Below are positions 16,205 through 25,698 of a stretch of DNA of 64,000 nt, piece by piece; positions within the stretch are counted from its first letter, which is position 1; every line of letters begins with the position of its first letter. The notes below the pieces were generated by a model. The model made no database searches. It was not told the origin of the DNA and saw only the letters and a program-made list of their open reading frames with translations. The position numbers were made by a program, and so were the translations under genes. This DNA is from UBA8514 sp034933685 (GTDB lineage Bacteria > Bacillota > Clostridia > Lachnospirales > Anaerotignaceae): positions 1 through 64,000 of the forward strand of contig JAYFNB010000025.1 in the NCBI GenBank assembly GCA_034933685.1. Direction: 5' to 3'.

Positions 16205-17224
16205 ATGAAAAAAGAGTTACAGGAAATACATGATAGAGCACTGGAAACCTTAAAAAGTGTTCAGCAAGTAAAAGACCTTGATGAAATAAAGGTAAAACTT
16301 TTAGGTAAAAAGGGAGAGCTTACAGCTATCCTTAAAGGTATGAAAGACTTAACAAACGAGGAAAGACCAGTTATTGGTCAACTTGCAAACGAAGTAAGAC
16401 AGGATATTGAGAGCAAAATTGAAGAAGCAAAAGCAAAACTTGCGACAATGGAAATGGAGCACAGGCTTTCTAAAGAAACCATTGACGTAACAATGCCAGG
16501 CAAATCTGCTCCGTGCGGTCACAAGCACCCAATGAGTATTGTTATTGACGAAATTACAGACATATTTATTGGTATGGGATACAGTGTGGCAGAAGGCCCA
16601 GAAATAGAAAAGGATTATTATAACTTTGAGGCCCTGAATATTCCTGCTAACCACCCTGCAAAAGATGAGCAGGACACATTTTATATTAGCGGAGATATTT
16701 TGCTTAGAACACAAACTTCGCCGGTTCAGGTTAGAACAATGGAAAAAGGTGATTTACCTATAAGAGTAATTTGCCCAGGAACAGTTTATCGTGCAGATGA
16801 GGTTGACGCAACTCATTCACCTATTTTCCATCAGTTAGAAGGACTTGTTGTTGACAAAGGAATTACAATGGGTGACCTTAAAGGTGCACTTGCAGTTTTT
16901 GCAAAAGAATTGTTTGGAGAAGAAACTAAGGTTCGTTTCCGCCCTCATCACTTTCCGTTTACAGAGCCTAGTGCCGAAATGGACGTTACATGCTTTGCCT
17001 GCGGCGGCAAGGGTTGTAAGGTTTGTAAGGGTGAAGGCTATATAGAACTTTTAGGCTGTGGTATGGTTCACCCTAAGGTACTTAAAATGAGTGGTATTGA
17101 CCCTGATGTTTACAGCGGATTTGCTTTTGGTATGGGGCTTGAACGTGTTGCAATGCAGAGATACGGAATTACCGACTTGCGTCTGCTTTTTGAAAACGAT
17201 ATTAAATTCTTAAAACAATTCTAA
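16205..17224 (+). CDS. pheS: Phenylalanyl-tRNA synthetase alpha subunit
   Basis: A 339-residue class II synthetase subunit that carries the active site of the alpha2-beta2 enzyme. An N-terminal coiled coil (about 1-85) binds tRNA. Motif 2 is seen at GTVYRADEVDATHSPIFHQLEG and motif 3 at GFAFGMGLERVAMQRYGI. A CFACGGKGCKVCKGEGY segment near residue 265 has a zinc-finger-like pattern found in several bacterial PheS proteins. It follows the T-box leader and is followed 21 nt later by pheT. Confidence 0.97.
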   Translation: MKKELQEIHDRALETLKSVQQVKDLDEIKVKLLGKKGELTAILKGMKDLTNEERPVIGQLANEVRQDIESKIEEAKAKLATMEMEHRLSKETIDVTMPGKSAPCGHKHPMSIVIDEITDIFIGMGYSVAEGPEIEKDYYNFEALNIPANHPAKDEQDTFYISGDILLRTQTSPVQVRTMEKGDLPIRVICPGTVYRADEVDATHSPIFHQLEGLVVDKGITMGDLKGALAVFAKELFGEETKVRFRPHHFPFTEPSAEMDVTCFACGGKGCKVCKGEGYIELLGCGMVHPKVLKMSGIDPDVYSGFAFGMGLERVAMQRYGITDLRLLFENDIKFLKQF

Positions 17225-17245
17225 TAAAAAGGAGGTAAAACATAA

Positions 17246-19645
17246 ATGGATATTTCAATGTCTTGGTTAAAAGATTATGTAGATGTAGATGCAGATATTA
17301 AGGATTATGTTGAAGATATTACTCTTAGTGGCTCTAAAGTAGAGGGCTACGAGGAAATTTGTAAGGATATTACAGGTGTTGTAGTTGGTAAGGTTTTATC
17401 AATTGACCAGCACCCTGACGCAGATAAATTGGTTATAACAAAAATTGATGTTGCAAGGGAAGAGCCATTGCAGATAGTAACAGGGGCTACCAACCTTTTT
17501 GTTGGTGCTTACGTGCCTGTTGCAACTGACGGGGCGCACCTTGCAGGGAATGTTAAAATTAAAAAAGGTAAACTTCGTGGTGCGGAAAGTAACGGTATGC
17601 TTTGTTCAGTTGAAGAACTTGGCTTTGATAGACACGATTTCCCAGAAGCACCTGAGAATGGAATCTACATTTTTGAAAGTGAACAGCCGCTTGGTGCTGA
17701 TGTAAGATATGTTTTGGATTTGCTTGACACAACTGTTGAGTTTGAAATAACTTCAAATAGACCTGACTGTTTCAGCATGATTGGTTTGGCAAGAGAAACA
17801 GCCGCTACTTACAAAAAGGAATTTAGATTCCCTGAAATTACAGTGAAAGAAGAGGCAGACGGCGATATAAACGAAATGATTTCCGTGGAAATAAGAAATT
17901 CCGACCTTTGTCCACGCTATGTTGCAAGGGTTGTTAAGGATGTTAAAATTGCACCATCACCACGTTGGATGAGAAAACGTCTTCGTTCAGTAGGTATAAG
18001 ACCTATCAACAATATTGTTGATATTACAAACTATGTTATGAGCGAGCTTGGTCAGCCAATGCATGCATTTAGCATAGATACAATAGATGAACATAAAATT
18101 ATTGTTAGAAATGCAAATGACGATGAAACTTTCAACACCCTTGATGGAATTGAAAGAAAGCTGGACAGCAGTATGCTTGTGATAGCAGACCCAAATAAGG
18201 CAGTTGCAGTTGCAGGTGTTATGGGTGGAGCAAACAGCATGATTACAGGAGATACGGCAACCGTTCTTTTCGAGTCAGCAAACTTCAATGGTCCAAATGT
18301 TCGTATAACAGCAAAAAAACTTGGTCTTAGAACAGATGCATCTAGCAAGTTTGAAAAGGGACTTGACCCTAACATCAGCCGTATTGCTGTAGATAGAGCA
18401 GTTCAGCTTGTAGAAATGCTTGGTTGTGGAACTGTTGTTAGGGGTGCTGTAGACTGCTATCCAAACAAAAGGGAAGGTTGGCAGTTAAGCTATGACCCAG
18501 CGTGGATAAATGGTCTGTTAGGTACAGATATTTCCGAAGATGAAATGATTGATATATTTGAAAGAATTGAAATTAAAGTAGATAAAGCAACAAGGACAGT
18601 TACAATTCCTACTTTCCGCCCAGACCTTGAGGCACAGGCAGACCTTGCGGAGGAAGTTGCACGTTTCTACGGTTACAATAAAATTGTTCCTACCCTTGCG
18701 GCTGGTACACCAACTGTTGGCAAAAAAACATACAGCCAGTCAATTGCTGACGTAATTAAAAAAGCTATGATTACCAACGGACTTTGTGAGGCAATGAACT
18801 TTACTTTTGAAAGCCCTAAGGTGTTTGAAAAGCTTAATATAGCAGAAGATTCCGATTTAAGGAAGGCTGTTAAAATTTCTAACCCACTGGGTGAGGATTT
18901 TTCAGTAATGAGGACAACTACATTAAACGGTATGCTTAACTCACTTTCAACAAACTACAACAGACGCAATGAAGAAGCTGGTCTGTTTGAAATTGGAAAA
19001 GTTTATATTCCTAAGACATTGCCTTTAACCGAACTTCCTAACGAGCCACAAAAACTTACCATTGGTATGTATGGTAAAATGGATTTCTACGCATTAAAGG
19101 GAATTGTTGAATACCTTTTTAACATACTTGGAATGGGTGAAAAGGTTGAATTTTCACCAGAAAACAACATTAGTTGGATGCACCCAGGTCGTACAGCAAG
19201 TGTTGCTATAAGTGGTGAAAGCTTTGGATATTTGGGTGAACTTCACCCAGCAGTTGCAAATAACTATTCAATTGGCACAAGAGTTTATATTGCGGTGCTT
19301 GATGTAGAAGCTATGATAGATGCGGCGAATATGGTTAGTGTTTACAAAGCACTTCCAAAATTCCCAGCGGTAACCCGTGATATTTCCATGGTTATTAATG
19401 AAGATGTTTTTGTTAAGGAAATTGAAAACGTAATTAAGAAAAAAGGCGGCAAACTTCTTGAAACTATTAATCTATTTGACGTTTATCAAGGAAGTCAAAT
19501 TGAAAGAGGCTTTAAGTCAGTTTCTTATTCCATTACATTTAGAGCACCAGACAGAACACTGGTGGACGACGATGTTAATGCTGTAATGAAAAAAATACTT
19601 TCTACTCTTGAAAGTGAACTTGGTGCTATTTTAAGGGATAAATAA
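17246..19645 (+). CDS. pheT: Phenylalanyl-tRNA synthetase beta subunit
   Basis: A 799-residue beta subunit, full length. In order: an N-terminal EMAP/OB-type tRNA-binding domain (about 40-150, VVVGKVLSIDQHPDADKL), the B3/B4 editing domain that hydrolyses mischarged Tyr-tRNA, the B5 domain, a catalytic-like domain without active residues, and the C-terminal anticodon-binding FDX-ACB domain starting near ALPKFPAVTRDISMV. It is translated behind AAGGAGG from the same mRNA as pheS. Confidence 0.97.
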   Translation: MDISMSWLKDYVDVDADIKDYVEDITLSGSKVEGYEEICKDITGVVVGKVLSIDQHPDADKLVITKIDVAREEPLQIVTGATNLFVGAYVPVATDGAHLAGNVKIKKGKLRGAESNGMLCSVEELGFDRHDFPEAPENGIYIFESEQPLGADVRYVLDLLDTTVEFEITSNRPDCFSMIGLARETAATYKKEFRFPEITVKEEADGDINEMISVEIRNSDLCPRYVARVVKDVKIAPSPRWMRKRLRSVGIRPINNIVDITNYVMSELGQPMHAFSIDTIDEHKIIVRNANDDETFNTLDGIERKLDSSMLVIADPNKAVAVAGVMGGANSMITGDTATVLFESANFNGPNVRITAKKLGLRTDASSKFEKGLDPNISRIAVDRAVQLVEMLGCGTVVRGAVDCYPNKREGWQLSYDPAWINGLLGTDISEDEMIDIFERIEIKVDKATRTVTIPTFRPDLEAQADLAEEVARFYGYNKIVPTLAAGTPTVGKKTYSQSIADVIKKAMITNGLCEAMNFTFESPKVFEKLNIAEDSDLRKAVKISNPLGEDFSVMRTTTLNGMLNSLSTNYNRRNEEAGLFEIGKVYIPKTLPLTELPNEPQKLTIGMYGKMDFYALKGIVEYLFNILGMGEKVEFSPENNISWMHPGRTASVAISGESFGYLGELHPAVANNYSIGTRVYIAVLDVEAMIDAANMVSVYKALPKFPAVTRDISMVINEDVFVKEIENVIKKKGGKLLETINLFDVYQGSQIERGFKSVSYSITFRAPDRTLVDDDVNAVMKKILSTLESELGAILRDK

Positions 19646-19666
19646 TAAATTTTAGTATTAAACATT

Positions 19667-19692
19667 GGGGCAGAGGATATTTTCTCTGCCCC
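19667..19692 (+). terminator. GC-rich hairpin after pheT
   Basis: GGGGCAGAG (19667-19675) pairs perfectly with CTCTGCCCC (19684-19692). The downstream sequence ACTTATATA lacks a solid T-run, so it may be a weak terminator or an mRNA 3' stabiliser, with azlC partly dependent on read-through. Confidence 0.6.
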
Positions 19693-19726
19693 ACTTATAT
19701 AAAAACACGATGAATGGAGGTTGTAC

Positions 19727-20425
19727 ATGAAAGACACTTTGCGATATTCGTTTATTAAAACACTTCCTGTAATGTGTGGATATTTATTTACAGGCTTAGC
19801 CTTTGGTCTGCTTTTGCAAAACGCAGGTTACGGTTTTATTTGGGCATTTCTAATAAGCTTGGCTGTTTATGCAGGTTCTATGCAGTTTGTGCTTGTAACT
19901 TTGCTTACAGGCAGTGTATCTTTGCCTACAGTTGCCATAATGACACTGCTTATAAATAGCCGCCATGCTTTTTATGGCTTAAGTTTTATTGAAAAGTTCA
20001 AAAAAATGGGTAAACTGTATCCATACATGGTTTTTTCACTCACAGATGAAACCTACTCGCTTTTATGTTCTACCATACCGCCAAAACAATATAAAGAAAA
20101 CTGGGCATACTTTTTTATTGCCCTTCTTGACCAGTGTTATTGGATAATTGGAAGTGTAGCAGGGGGAATTATAGGCAAGGTTATACCATTTAACATGACG
20201 GGCATAGATTTTGCCATGACAGCATTGTTTACGGTAATATTTGTAGAACAGTGGATAGATGCAAAAAGCCATATTCCAGCGATAACAGGGGTTACATCTG
20301 GACTTATTTTTCTTATAATACTAGGGCCTAGCAAATTCATCTTACCATCTTTAGTAGTTACAGTGTTTATACTTAATATACTTCGGAATACACTTGACGA
20401 AGAAAAGAAGGGAGAAGGGGTATGA
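19727..20425 (+). CDS. azlC: AzlC-family branched-chain amino acid exporter, large subunit
   Basis: About 232 residues, a multi-spanning membrane protein. It carries the AzlC signature LPVMCGYLFTGLAFGLLL near the N-terminus and INSRHAFYGLSF in the middle. AzlC and AzlD together export branched-chain amino acids or their analogues, as for azaleucine resistance in B. subtilis. The ATG at 19727 follows GGAGG by 6 nt. The stop overlaps the azlD start. Confidence 0.9.
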   Translation: MKDTLRYSFIKTLPVMCGYLFTGLAFGLLLQNAGYGFIWAFLISLAVYAGSMQFVLVTLLTGSVSLPTVAIMTLLINSRHAFYGLSFIEKFKKMGKLYPYMVFSLTDETYSLLCSTIPPKQYKENWAYFFIALLDQCYWIIGSVAGGIIGKVIPFNMTGIDFAMTALFTVIFVEQWIDAKSHIPAITGVTSGLIFLIILGPSKFILPSLVVTVFILNILRNTLDEEKKGEGV

Positions 20426-20751
20426 TTTCCACAGGAAGAGCAATAATTATAATAGCCGTCGCTGCGGTATGCACAATTATTACAAGAGCAATACCCTTCA
20501 TATTTTTTGGCGGAAAAAAAGAAATACCCAAAAGGGTGTTATATTTGGGAAAGGTTCTGCCTCCGGCGGTTATAGGAACACTTATTGTTTATTGCCTTAA
20601 AGGTGTAAATGTTACCACTGCACCTTATGGTATTGAAGAGTTCATATCAGTTGCATTAGTAGCAGTACTTCATGCGTGGAAAAGGAATACATTTTTAAGC
20701 ATAGGTGCAGGCACTGCATGCTATATGGTGCTTATTCAATTTGTGATTTAA
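20422..20751 (+). CDS. azlD: AzlD-family small subunit of branched-chain amino acid exporter
   Basis: A 109-residue protein with three to four hydrophobic segments and the family N-terminus IITRAIPFIFF. It overlaps azlC by 4 nt (ATGA), which fits translational coupling and a two-component exporter. Full length. Confidence 0.88.
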   Translation: MISTGRAIIIIAVAAVCTIITRAIPFIFFGGKKEIPKRVLYLGKVLPPAVIGTLIVYCLKGVNVTTAPYGIEEFISVALVAVLHAWKRNTFLSIGAGTACYMVLIQFVI

Positions 20752-20753
20752 TA

Positions 20754-20779
20754 CATACAAAAAGTGTATGCCATTTTTT
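20754..20779 (+). terminator. Intrinsic terminator after azlD
   Basis: CATACA (20754-20759) and TGTATG (20765-20770) form a short stem followed by CCATTTTTTTG. It separates azlCD from the aspS-gatCAB unit. Confidence 0.55.
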
Positions 20780-20821
20780 TGCAAACAAGGGTGTTTTTTG
20801 TAACATTTAGCTTAAGAAAAG

Positions 20822-20850
20822 TTGATTTTAGGCACAAGTTATGATATTGT
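20822..20850 (+). promoter_or_regulatory. Possible promoter for aspS-gatCAB
   Basis: TTGATT (20822-20827), 17-bp spacer, TATTGT (20845-20850). It lies about 70 bp upstream of the synthetase start. The hexamers are only fair matches to the consensus. Confidence 0.45.
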
Positions 20851-20918
20851 AATAAAATAGGTTTATTAGGTGGTTTAATATATATTAATCACTGATTTAT
20901 AAATAAGGAGCGATTATA

Positions 20919-22247
20919 ATGGAAACAGTTTCAGGTGAAAGAAATTATACAGACTTGGAAATTGCCGATATGATGGAAAAAAACGATGGCGACACCGTTA
21001 AAACTCATGGCATGATTTATTCTGTAAAAGATATGGGCGACTTTGGTTTTGTTACCCTTAGAAAAAGGAACGGACTTGTGCAGTGCGTTTATAATAAGGG
21101 CATAAGCCAATTTGAAATTTCAGACCTTGGCCCTGAGTATTCAATAAAAGTTGAAGGAACAATAAAAAAAGATGAAAGAGCCCCAGGCGGATTTGAAGTT
21201 CACCTTGTTAATGTTGATGTGCTTTCTAAACCACAAGAAGCACCGGCAATTAATCTTTCAAAAAGAAAGCTTGGCGTTACAATTGAAAAAAATATTGAGC
21301 TTAGACCGCTTACCCTTAGAAATAACCGTGAAAGAGCAATTTTTAAAATGCAAGAGGGTGTTGTAAGAGGATTTAGAGATTTTCTTCTTAACGAAGGATT
21401 TACAGAAATTCGTTCACCTAAAATTGTTGCAACTGGTGCAGAAGGCGGCGCAAATATTTTTAAATTGGATTACTTTGGCAAAAAAGCATTTCTTGCACAA
21501 AGCCCACAGTTCTACAAACAGATGTTGGTTGGGGCATATGAAAGAGTTTTTGAGGTTGCTCCTGTTTTCCGTGCGGAAAAGCATAACACAACAAGACATC
21601 TTAATGAATATATCAGCTTAGATTTTGAAATGGGCTTCATTAGCGATTTCCGTGAAATTATGGAGATGGAAACAGGTGCTATTAAAAACATGATTAGTCT
21701 TTTGAAAACCGAGTATGAAAGAGAACTTAAAATTTTGAACCTTGAATTGCCTGAAATTACAGAAATTCCTACTGTAAAATTTAAGGACGCAAAGGAAATG
21801 GTTGCTACAGAATATGGCAGAAAAATTAAAGACCCATATGACCTTGAGCCAGAAGAAGAACAGCTTATCAGCAAACTTTTTAAAGAAAAATACAACAGTG
21901 ATTTTGTTTTCGTTACACACTATCCTGTTAAAAAACGTCCTTTTTATGCCATGGATGACCCTTCTGACCCTAAGTATACATTAAGCTTTGACCTTCTTTT
22001 TAGAGGAATGGAAATCACTACAGGTGGTCAGAGAATTCATAATTATGACGACCAGGTTGCCAAAATGATTTCTAAAGGGCTTGACCCAGCAGATTTTGAA
22101 GGATATCTTATGATACACAAATATGGTATGCCACCACATGGCGGTCTTGGTATGGGGCTTGAAAGACTTTGCATGAAGCTTCTTGACGAAAGCAACGTGC
22201 GTGTAGCTTCTATGTTCCCAAGAGATATGTCGAGGCTTACTCCATAA
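20919..22247 (+). CDS. aspS: Aspartyl-tRNA synthetase, archaeal type, probably non-discriminating
   Basis: A 442-residue class IIb synthetase: N-terminal OB fold (about 15-110), then the catalytic core with motif 1 near FTEIRSPKIVATGAEGGA, motif 2 VFRAEKHNTTRHLNEY and motif 3 GLGMGLERLCM. It lacks the GAD insertion that brings bacterial AspRS to about 590 residues, so it belongs to the archaeal/eukaryal branch (AspRS2). Where discriminating archaeal enzymes have Trp in the OB fold (GW), this protein has GM. It heads a unit with gatCAB and should charge tRNA-Asn with Asp for later amidation; that specificity is inferred. Confidence 0.88.
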   Translation: METVSGERNYTDLEIADMMEKNDGDTVKTHGMIYSVKDMGDFGFVTLRKRNGLVQCVYNKGISQFEISDLGPEYSIKVEGTIKKDERAPGGFEVHLVNVDVLSKPQEAPAINLSKRKLGVTIEKNIELRPLTLRNNRERAIFKMQEGVVRGFRDFLLNEGFTEIRSPKIVATGAEGGANIFKLDYFGKKAFLAQSPQFYKQMLVGAYERVFEVAPVFRAEKHNTTRHLNEYISLDFEMGFISDFREIMEMETGAIKNMISLLKTEYERELKILNLELPEITEIPTVKFKDAKEMVATEYGRKIKDPYDLEPEEEQLISKLFKEKYNSDFVFVTHYPVKKRPFYAMDDPSDPKYTLSFDLLFRGMEITTGGQRIHNYDDQVAKMISKGLDPADFEGYLMIHKYGMPPHGGLGMGLERLCMKLLDESNVRVASMFPRDMSRLTP

Positions 22248-22305
22248 AAATAGACCTTATGGTTTATGCCTAGTTTACATTAAACTTAAATGAAAGGTAG
22301 ATTTT

Positions 22306-22593
22306 ATGAAAATTACAGATGAAATGATTGACTATATCGGTATTCTTGCACGTCTTAAACTTCAAGATGAAGAAAAAGAAACAGCAAAAACCGAGTTGGA
22401 AAAAATAATTAACTATATGGATACACTAAACACCCTTGACACTACTGGTATAGAGGCAATGAGCCATGCTTTCCCTGTAAAAAATGTTTTTAGAGAAGAT
22501 GTTATTAAACCATCAGTAGACAGGGAAATTATAACTTTAAATGCACCAGCTAAGAAAGACGGCTGTTTTAAAGTACCAAAAACTGTAGAATAA
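22306..22593 (+). CDS. gatC: Asp/Glu-tRNA amidotransferase subunit C
   Basis: A 95-residue small subunit that wraps around GatA and GatB and stabilises the complex. It has the usual start (KITDEMIDYIGILARLKL) and the conserved MSHAFPVKNVFREDV segment. It is 58 nt after aspS and 15 nt before gatA. Confidence 0.95.
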   Translation: MKITDEMIDYIGILARLKLQDEEKETAKTELEKIINYMDTLNTLDTTGIEAMSHAFPVKNVFREDVIKPSVDREIITLNAPAKKDGCFKVPKTVE

Positions 22594-22608
22594 TAGGGGG
22601 CATACAAA

Positions 22609-24081
22609 ATGGAACTTAGTAAAATGACTGCCCTTGAAATTGGCAGTAAAATTAAAGCTAAAGAACTTGGTGTTGTTGAAGTAACAAAGGCGGCACTTGA
22701 TAATATTGAAAAAACAGATAAAGCTTACCACGCTTTTGTAACTATTTGTGGAGAAAAAGCACTTGTTCAAGCAGAAAAAATTCAAAAGGGAATTGATGAC
22801 GGAACATTGACATCATCACTTGCTGGTGTACCTATGGCTGTAAAGGATAATATGTGTACAGAGGGCGTTTTAACTACCTGTGCATCTAAAATACTTACAG
22901 GCTTCAAGCCAACTTACTCTTCAACGGCAGTTAGAAAGCTTGAAGAGGCTGGCGCTGTAATTCTTGGCAAGCTTAATATGGACGAGTTTGCTATGGGTTC
23001 TACTACAGAAACTTCTGTTCATGGTGTTACTGTAAATCCTTGGGGTGAAAACAGAGCACCAGGCGGTTCTAGTGGCGGTTCTGCGGTAGCAGTTGCGGCA
23101 GACGAGGCTTACTATACCCTTGGTTCAGATACTGGTGGTTCAATTCGTCAGCCAGCGGCTTTTTGTGGTGTAACAGGTCTTAAACCTACCTATGGCACTG
23201 TTTCACGTTATGGACTTATTGCTTATGCTTCTTCACTTGACCAAATTGGACCAATTGGTAAAAATGTTGAAGATATTGCGGAGGTCTTATCTGTAATAAG
23301 CGGACACGACCCTAAAGACAGCACATCTGTAAAACAGGATTCAATTAAAATTACTCTTGATAATAACATTAAAGGCAAAAAAATCGGTCTTCCAAAGGAT
23401 TATTTTGGCGAGGGTCTTAATCCAGAGGTAAAAGCATCTGTTCTTGCGGCGGCTAAAAAACTTGAAGATTTGGGCGCAATTGTAGAAGAATTTGAAATGC
23501 CAGAATTACAGTATGCCATTCCAGCGTATTACATTATTGCATGTGCTGAGGCAAGTAGTAATCTTTCACGTTTCGATGGTGTAAAATATGGCTATGCTTC
23601 GCCAGAATTTAAAGATTTAACAGACCTTTACTATAAATCCAGAAGTGAAGGTTTTGGAATGGAAGTTAAAAGAAGAATTATGATTGGTGCTTTCGTTTTA
23701 TCCAGCGGATATTATGATGCATATTACAAGAAGGCATTACAGGTAAAGGCTATTATTAAGCAGAGTTTTGACCGTGCTTTTGAAAAATATGACTGCATTC
23801 TTAGCCCAACAGCACCTACAACAGCCCTTAAAATAGGCGAAAATTTAAGTGACCCACTTAAAATGTATCTTGGGGATATTTATACAGTATCCGTTAACCT
23901 TGCTGGGCTTCCATCCATGGTTGTTCCTTGCGGTTTTGACAGCCAAGGATTGCCTATTGGCTTACAGCTTACAGGCAAGGCATTCAGTGAAAACGAAATT
24001 ATGAATGTTGGCTACGCATTCCAGCAGTCAACAGACTACCATACAAAGAAACCTGTACTTAAAACAGGAAAGGAGGCGTAA
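22609..24081 (+). CDS. gatA: Asp/Glu-tRNA amidotransferase subunit A
   Basis: A 490-residue amidase-signature enzyme that releases ammonia from glutamine for the complex. The catalytic triad reads Lys79 (AVKDN), Ser154 (GGSSGGS) and Ser178 (GSDTGGSIRQP), the same numbering as in well-studied GatA proteins. It follows gatC behind AGGGGG and is followed 3 nt later by gatB. Confidence 0.96.
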   Translation: MELSKMTALEIGSKIKAKELGVVEVTKAALDNIEKTDKAYHAFVTICGEKALVQAEKIQKGIDDGTLTSSLAGVPMAVKDNMCTEGVLTTCASKILTGFKPTYSSTAVRKLEEAGAVILGKLNMDEFAMGSTTETSVHGVTVNPWGENRAPGGSSGGSAVAVAADEAYYTLGSDTGGSIRQPAAFCGVTGLKPTYGTVSRYGLIAYASSLDQIGPIGKNVEDIAEVLSVISGHDPKDSTSVKQDSIKITLDNNIKGKKIGLPKDYFGEGLNPEVKASVLAAAKKLEDLGAIVEEFEMPELQYAIPAYYIIACAEASSNLSRFDGVKYGYASPEFKDLTDLYYKSRSEGFGMEVKRRIMIGAFVLSSGYYDAYYKKALQVKAIIKQSFDRAFEKYDCILSPTAPTTALKIGENLSDPLKMYLGDIYTVSVNLAGLPSMVVPCGFDSQGLPIGLQLTGKAFSENEIMNVGYAFQQSTDYHTKKPVLKTGKEA

Positions 24082-24084
24082 GTA

Positions 24085-25518
24085 ATGGAATTTTTAACCA
24101 CATTAGGCTTAGAGGTTCATACTGAGCTTTCTACAAAAACAAAAATTTTCTGTAGTTGTACAACGGAGTTTGGCGGAGACCCAAATACTCACGTTTGCGA
24201 GGTTTGTACTGGAATGCCAGGAACTCTTCCTGTTTTAAACGAGCAGGTAGTTGAATATGCAATTCGTGTTGGTCTTGCAACGAATTGTGAGATTACACAA
24301 TATAATAAATTTGACAGAAAAAACTATTTCTACCCTGACCTTCCTAAGGCTTATCAGGTTAGCCAGCTTTACGCACCTATTTGCCAAAATGGTCATATTG
24401 ATATTGAAGTCGGCGGTGTTACAAAGTCAATTAGAATTAAAGAAATTCACATGGAAGAGGATGCAGGAAAACTTATCCATGACCCATGGGATGATTGTAC
24501 ATTGGTAGATTATAACCGTTGTGGTGTGCCTCTTCTTGAAATTGTTTCCGAACCAGATTTCTGTAATGGTGAAGAGGTTATTGCTTACCTTACAAAGCTT
24601 AAATCTATCTTACAATATACGGATGTATCTGATTGTAAGATGGAGCAAGGTTCATTGCGTGCAGACGTTAACCTTTCTGTTAGGCCAGTTGGAACAGATG
24701 AACTTGGTACAAGAACTGAAATGAAGAACATAAACAGCTTTAAGGCAATAGCAAGAGCCATTGAGGGCGAAAGAAAACGCCAGATTGAGCTTATTGAAGA
24801 TGGGAAGAAAATTGTACAGGAAACAAGAAGATGGGATGATAACAAAGGTTCAAGTTTTGCAATGCGTAGCAAGGAAAATGCTCAGGACTACAGATATTTC
24901 CCAGAACCTGACCTTGTACCAATTGAAATAAGCGATGAATGGATTGAAAGAGTAAGAGGAGAGCTTCCAGAGCTTCCTGACGCAAAGAAGAAGAGATACC
25001 TTGCAGATTATGGATTACCAGAATATGATGTTGATATTATTACTGGTTCTAAGTTCCTTGTGAAAATATTTGAAGAGGCACTTGTGGCTTGTGGCGAGGC
25101 AAAAGAAGTTTCTAACTGGATTATGGGCGAGGTACTTCGTCTTGCAACAGATACAAGCACAGATGTTGAGGACATTAACTTCAAATTTGCAAATCTTGGC
25201 AAGCTTATTCTTCTAGTTAAGAATAATGTGGTTAACCGCGGAACTGCAAAGGAAGTATTTGAAAAAATGTTCAAAGAAAATATTGAGCCAGAACAGTATA
25301 TTAAAGAAAATGGTCTTGAGATGGTTAACGATGACGGTGCGGTACGTGAGGTAGTTGTTGCTGTGCTTCAGGCTAACCCGAAGAGTGTTGCAGAGTTTAA
25401 AGATGGCAACGACAAGGTTACACGTTTCCTTATGGGTCAGTGCATGAAACAACTTAAAGGAAAGGCAGATCCAGGAACGGTTAATACTGTAATAGAAGAA
25501 GAACTTGCAAAGATGTAA
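24085..25518 (+). CDS. gatB: Asp/Glu-tRNA amidotransferase subunit B
   Basis: A 477-residue kinase-like subunit that phosphorylates the Asp or Glu on tRNA and adds ammonia. The N-terminus GLEVHTELSTKTKIFCSC with a later CEVCTGMPG gives the cysteine set of the zinc site, and the cradle domain contains NKFDRKNYFYPDLPK. The YqeY-like tail domain binds tRNA. Together with the upstream AspRS this gives the indirect route to Asn-tRNA, and perhaps Gln-tRNA. Full length. Confidence 0.96.
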   Translation: MEFLTTLGLEVHTELSTKTKIFCSCTTEFGGDPNTHVCEVCTGMPGTLPVLNEQVVEYAIRVGLATNCEITQYNKFDRKNYFYPDLPKAYQVSQLYAPICQNGHIDIEVGGVTKSIRIKEIHMEEDAGKLIHDPWDDCTLVDYNRCGVPLLEIVSEPDFCNGEEVIAYLTKLKSILQYTDVSDCKMEQGSLRADVNLSVRPVGTDELGTRTEMKNINSFKAIARAIEGERKRQIELIEDGKKIVQETRRWDDNKGSSFAMRSKENAQDYRYFPEPDLVPIEISDEWIERVRGELPELPDAKKKRYLADYGLPEYDVDIITGSKFLVKIFEEALVACGEAKEVSNWIMGEVLRLATDTSTDVEDINFKFANLGKLILLVKNNVVNRGTAKEVFEKMFKENIEPEQYIKENGLEMVNDDGAVREVVVAVLQANPKSVAEFKDGNDKVTRFLMGQCMKQLKGKADPGTVNTVIEEELAKM

Positions 25519-25540
25519 AATATAATTCAAATCAAAACCC

Positions 25541-25621
25541 TTGGGCGTTGCCCAAACCAACTTGATTTTTGAAAAAGCAAGACCAAAAACTTTTATTAAA
25601 ACTGCATATTTATGCGGTTTT
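25541..25621 (+). terminator. Tandem hairpins after gatB
   Basis: TTGGGC/GCCCAA (25541-25555) lies inside a longer imperfect stem. A second hairpin, AAAACTGCAT/ATGCGGTTTT (25598-25621, one G-U), ends in TTTT. Together they probably end the gatCAB transcript. Confidence 0.5.
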
Positions 25622-25656
25622 AGATGAGTGAAGGTTTTCACTTTTTGGACATTAAG

Positions 25657-25683
25657 AGAGGTACAGCGTTTAGCTGTACCTCT
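25657..25683. terminator. Terminator between gatB and fba
   Basis: AGAGGTACAGC (25657-25667) pairs perfectly with GCTGTACCTCT (25673-25683) and AATTTTTG follows on the plus strand. It stands between convergent genes and may serve fba on the minus strand as well. Confidence 0.65.
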
Positions 25684-25698
25684 AATTTTTGTTCATTA

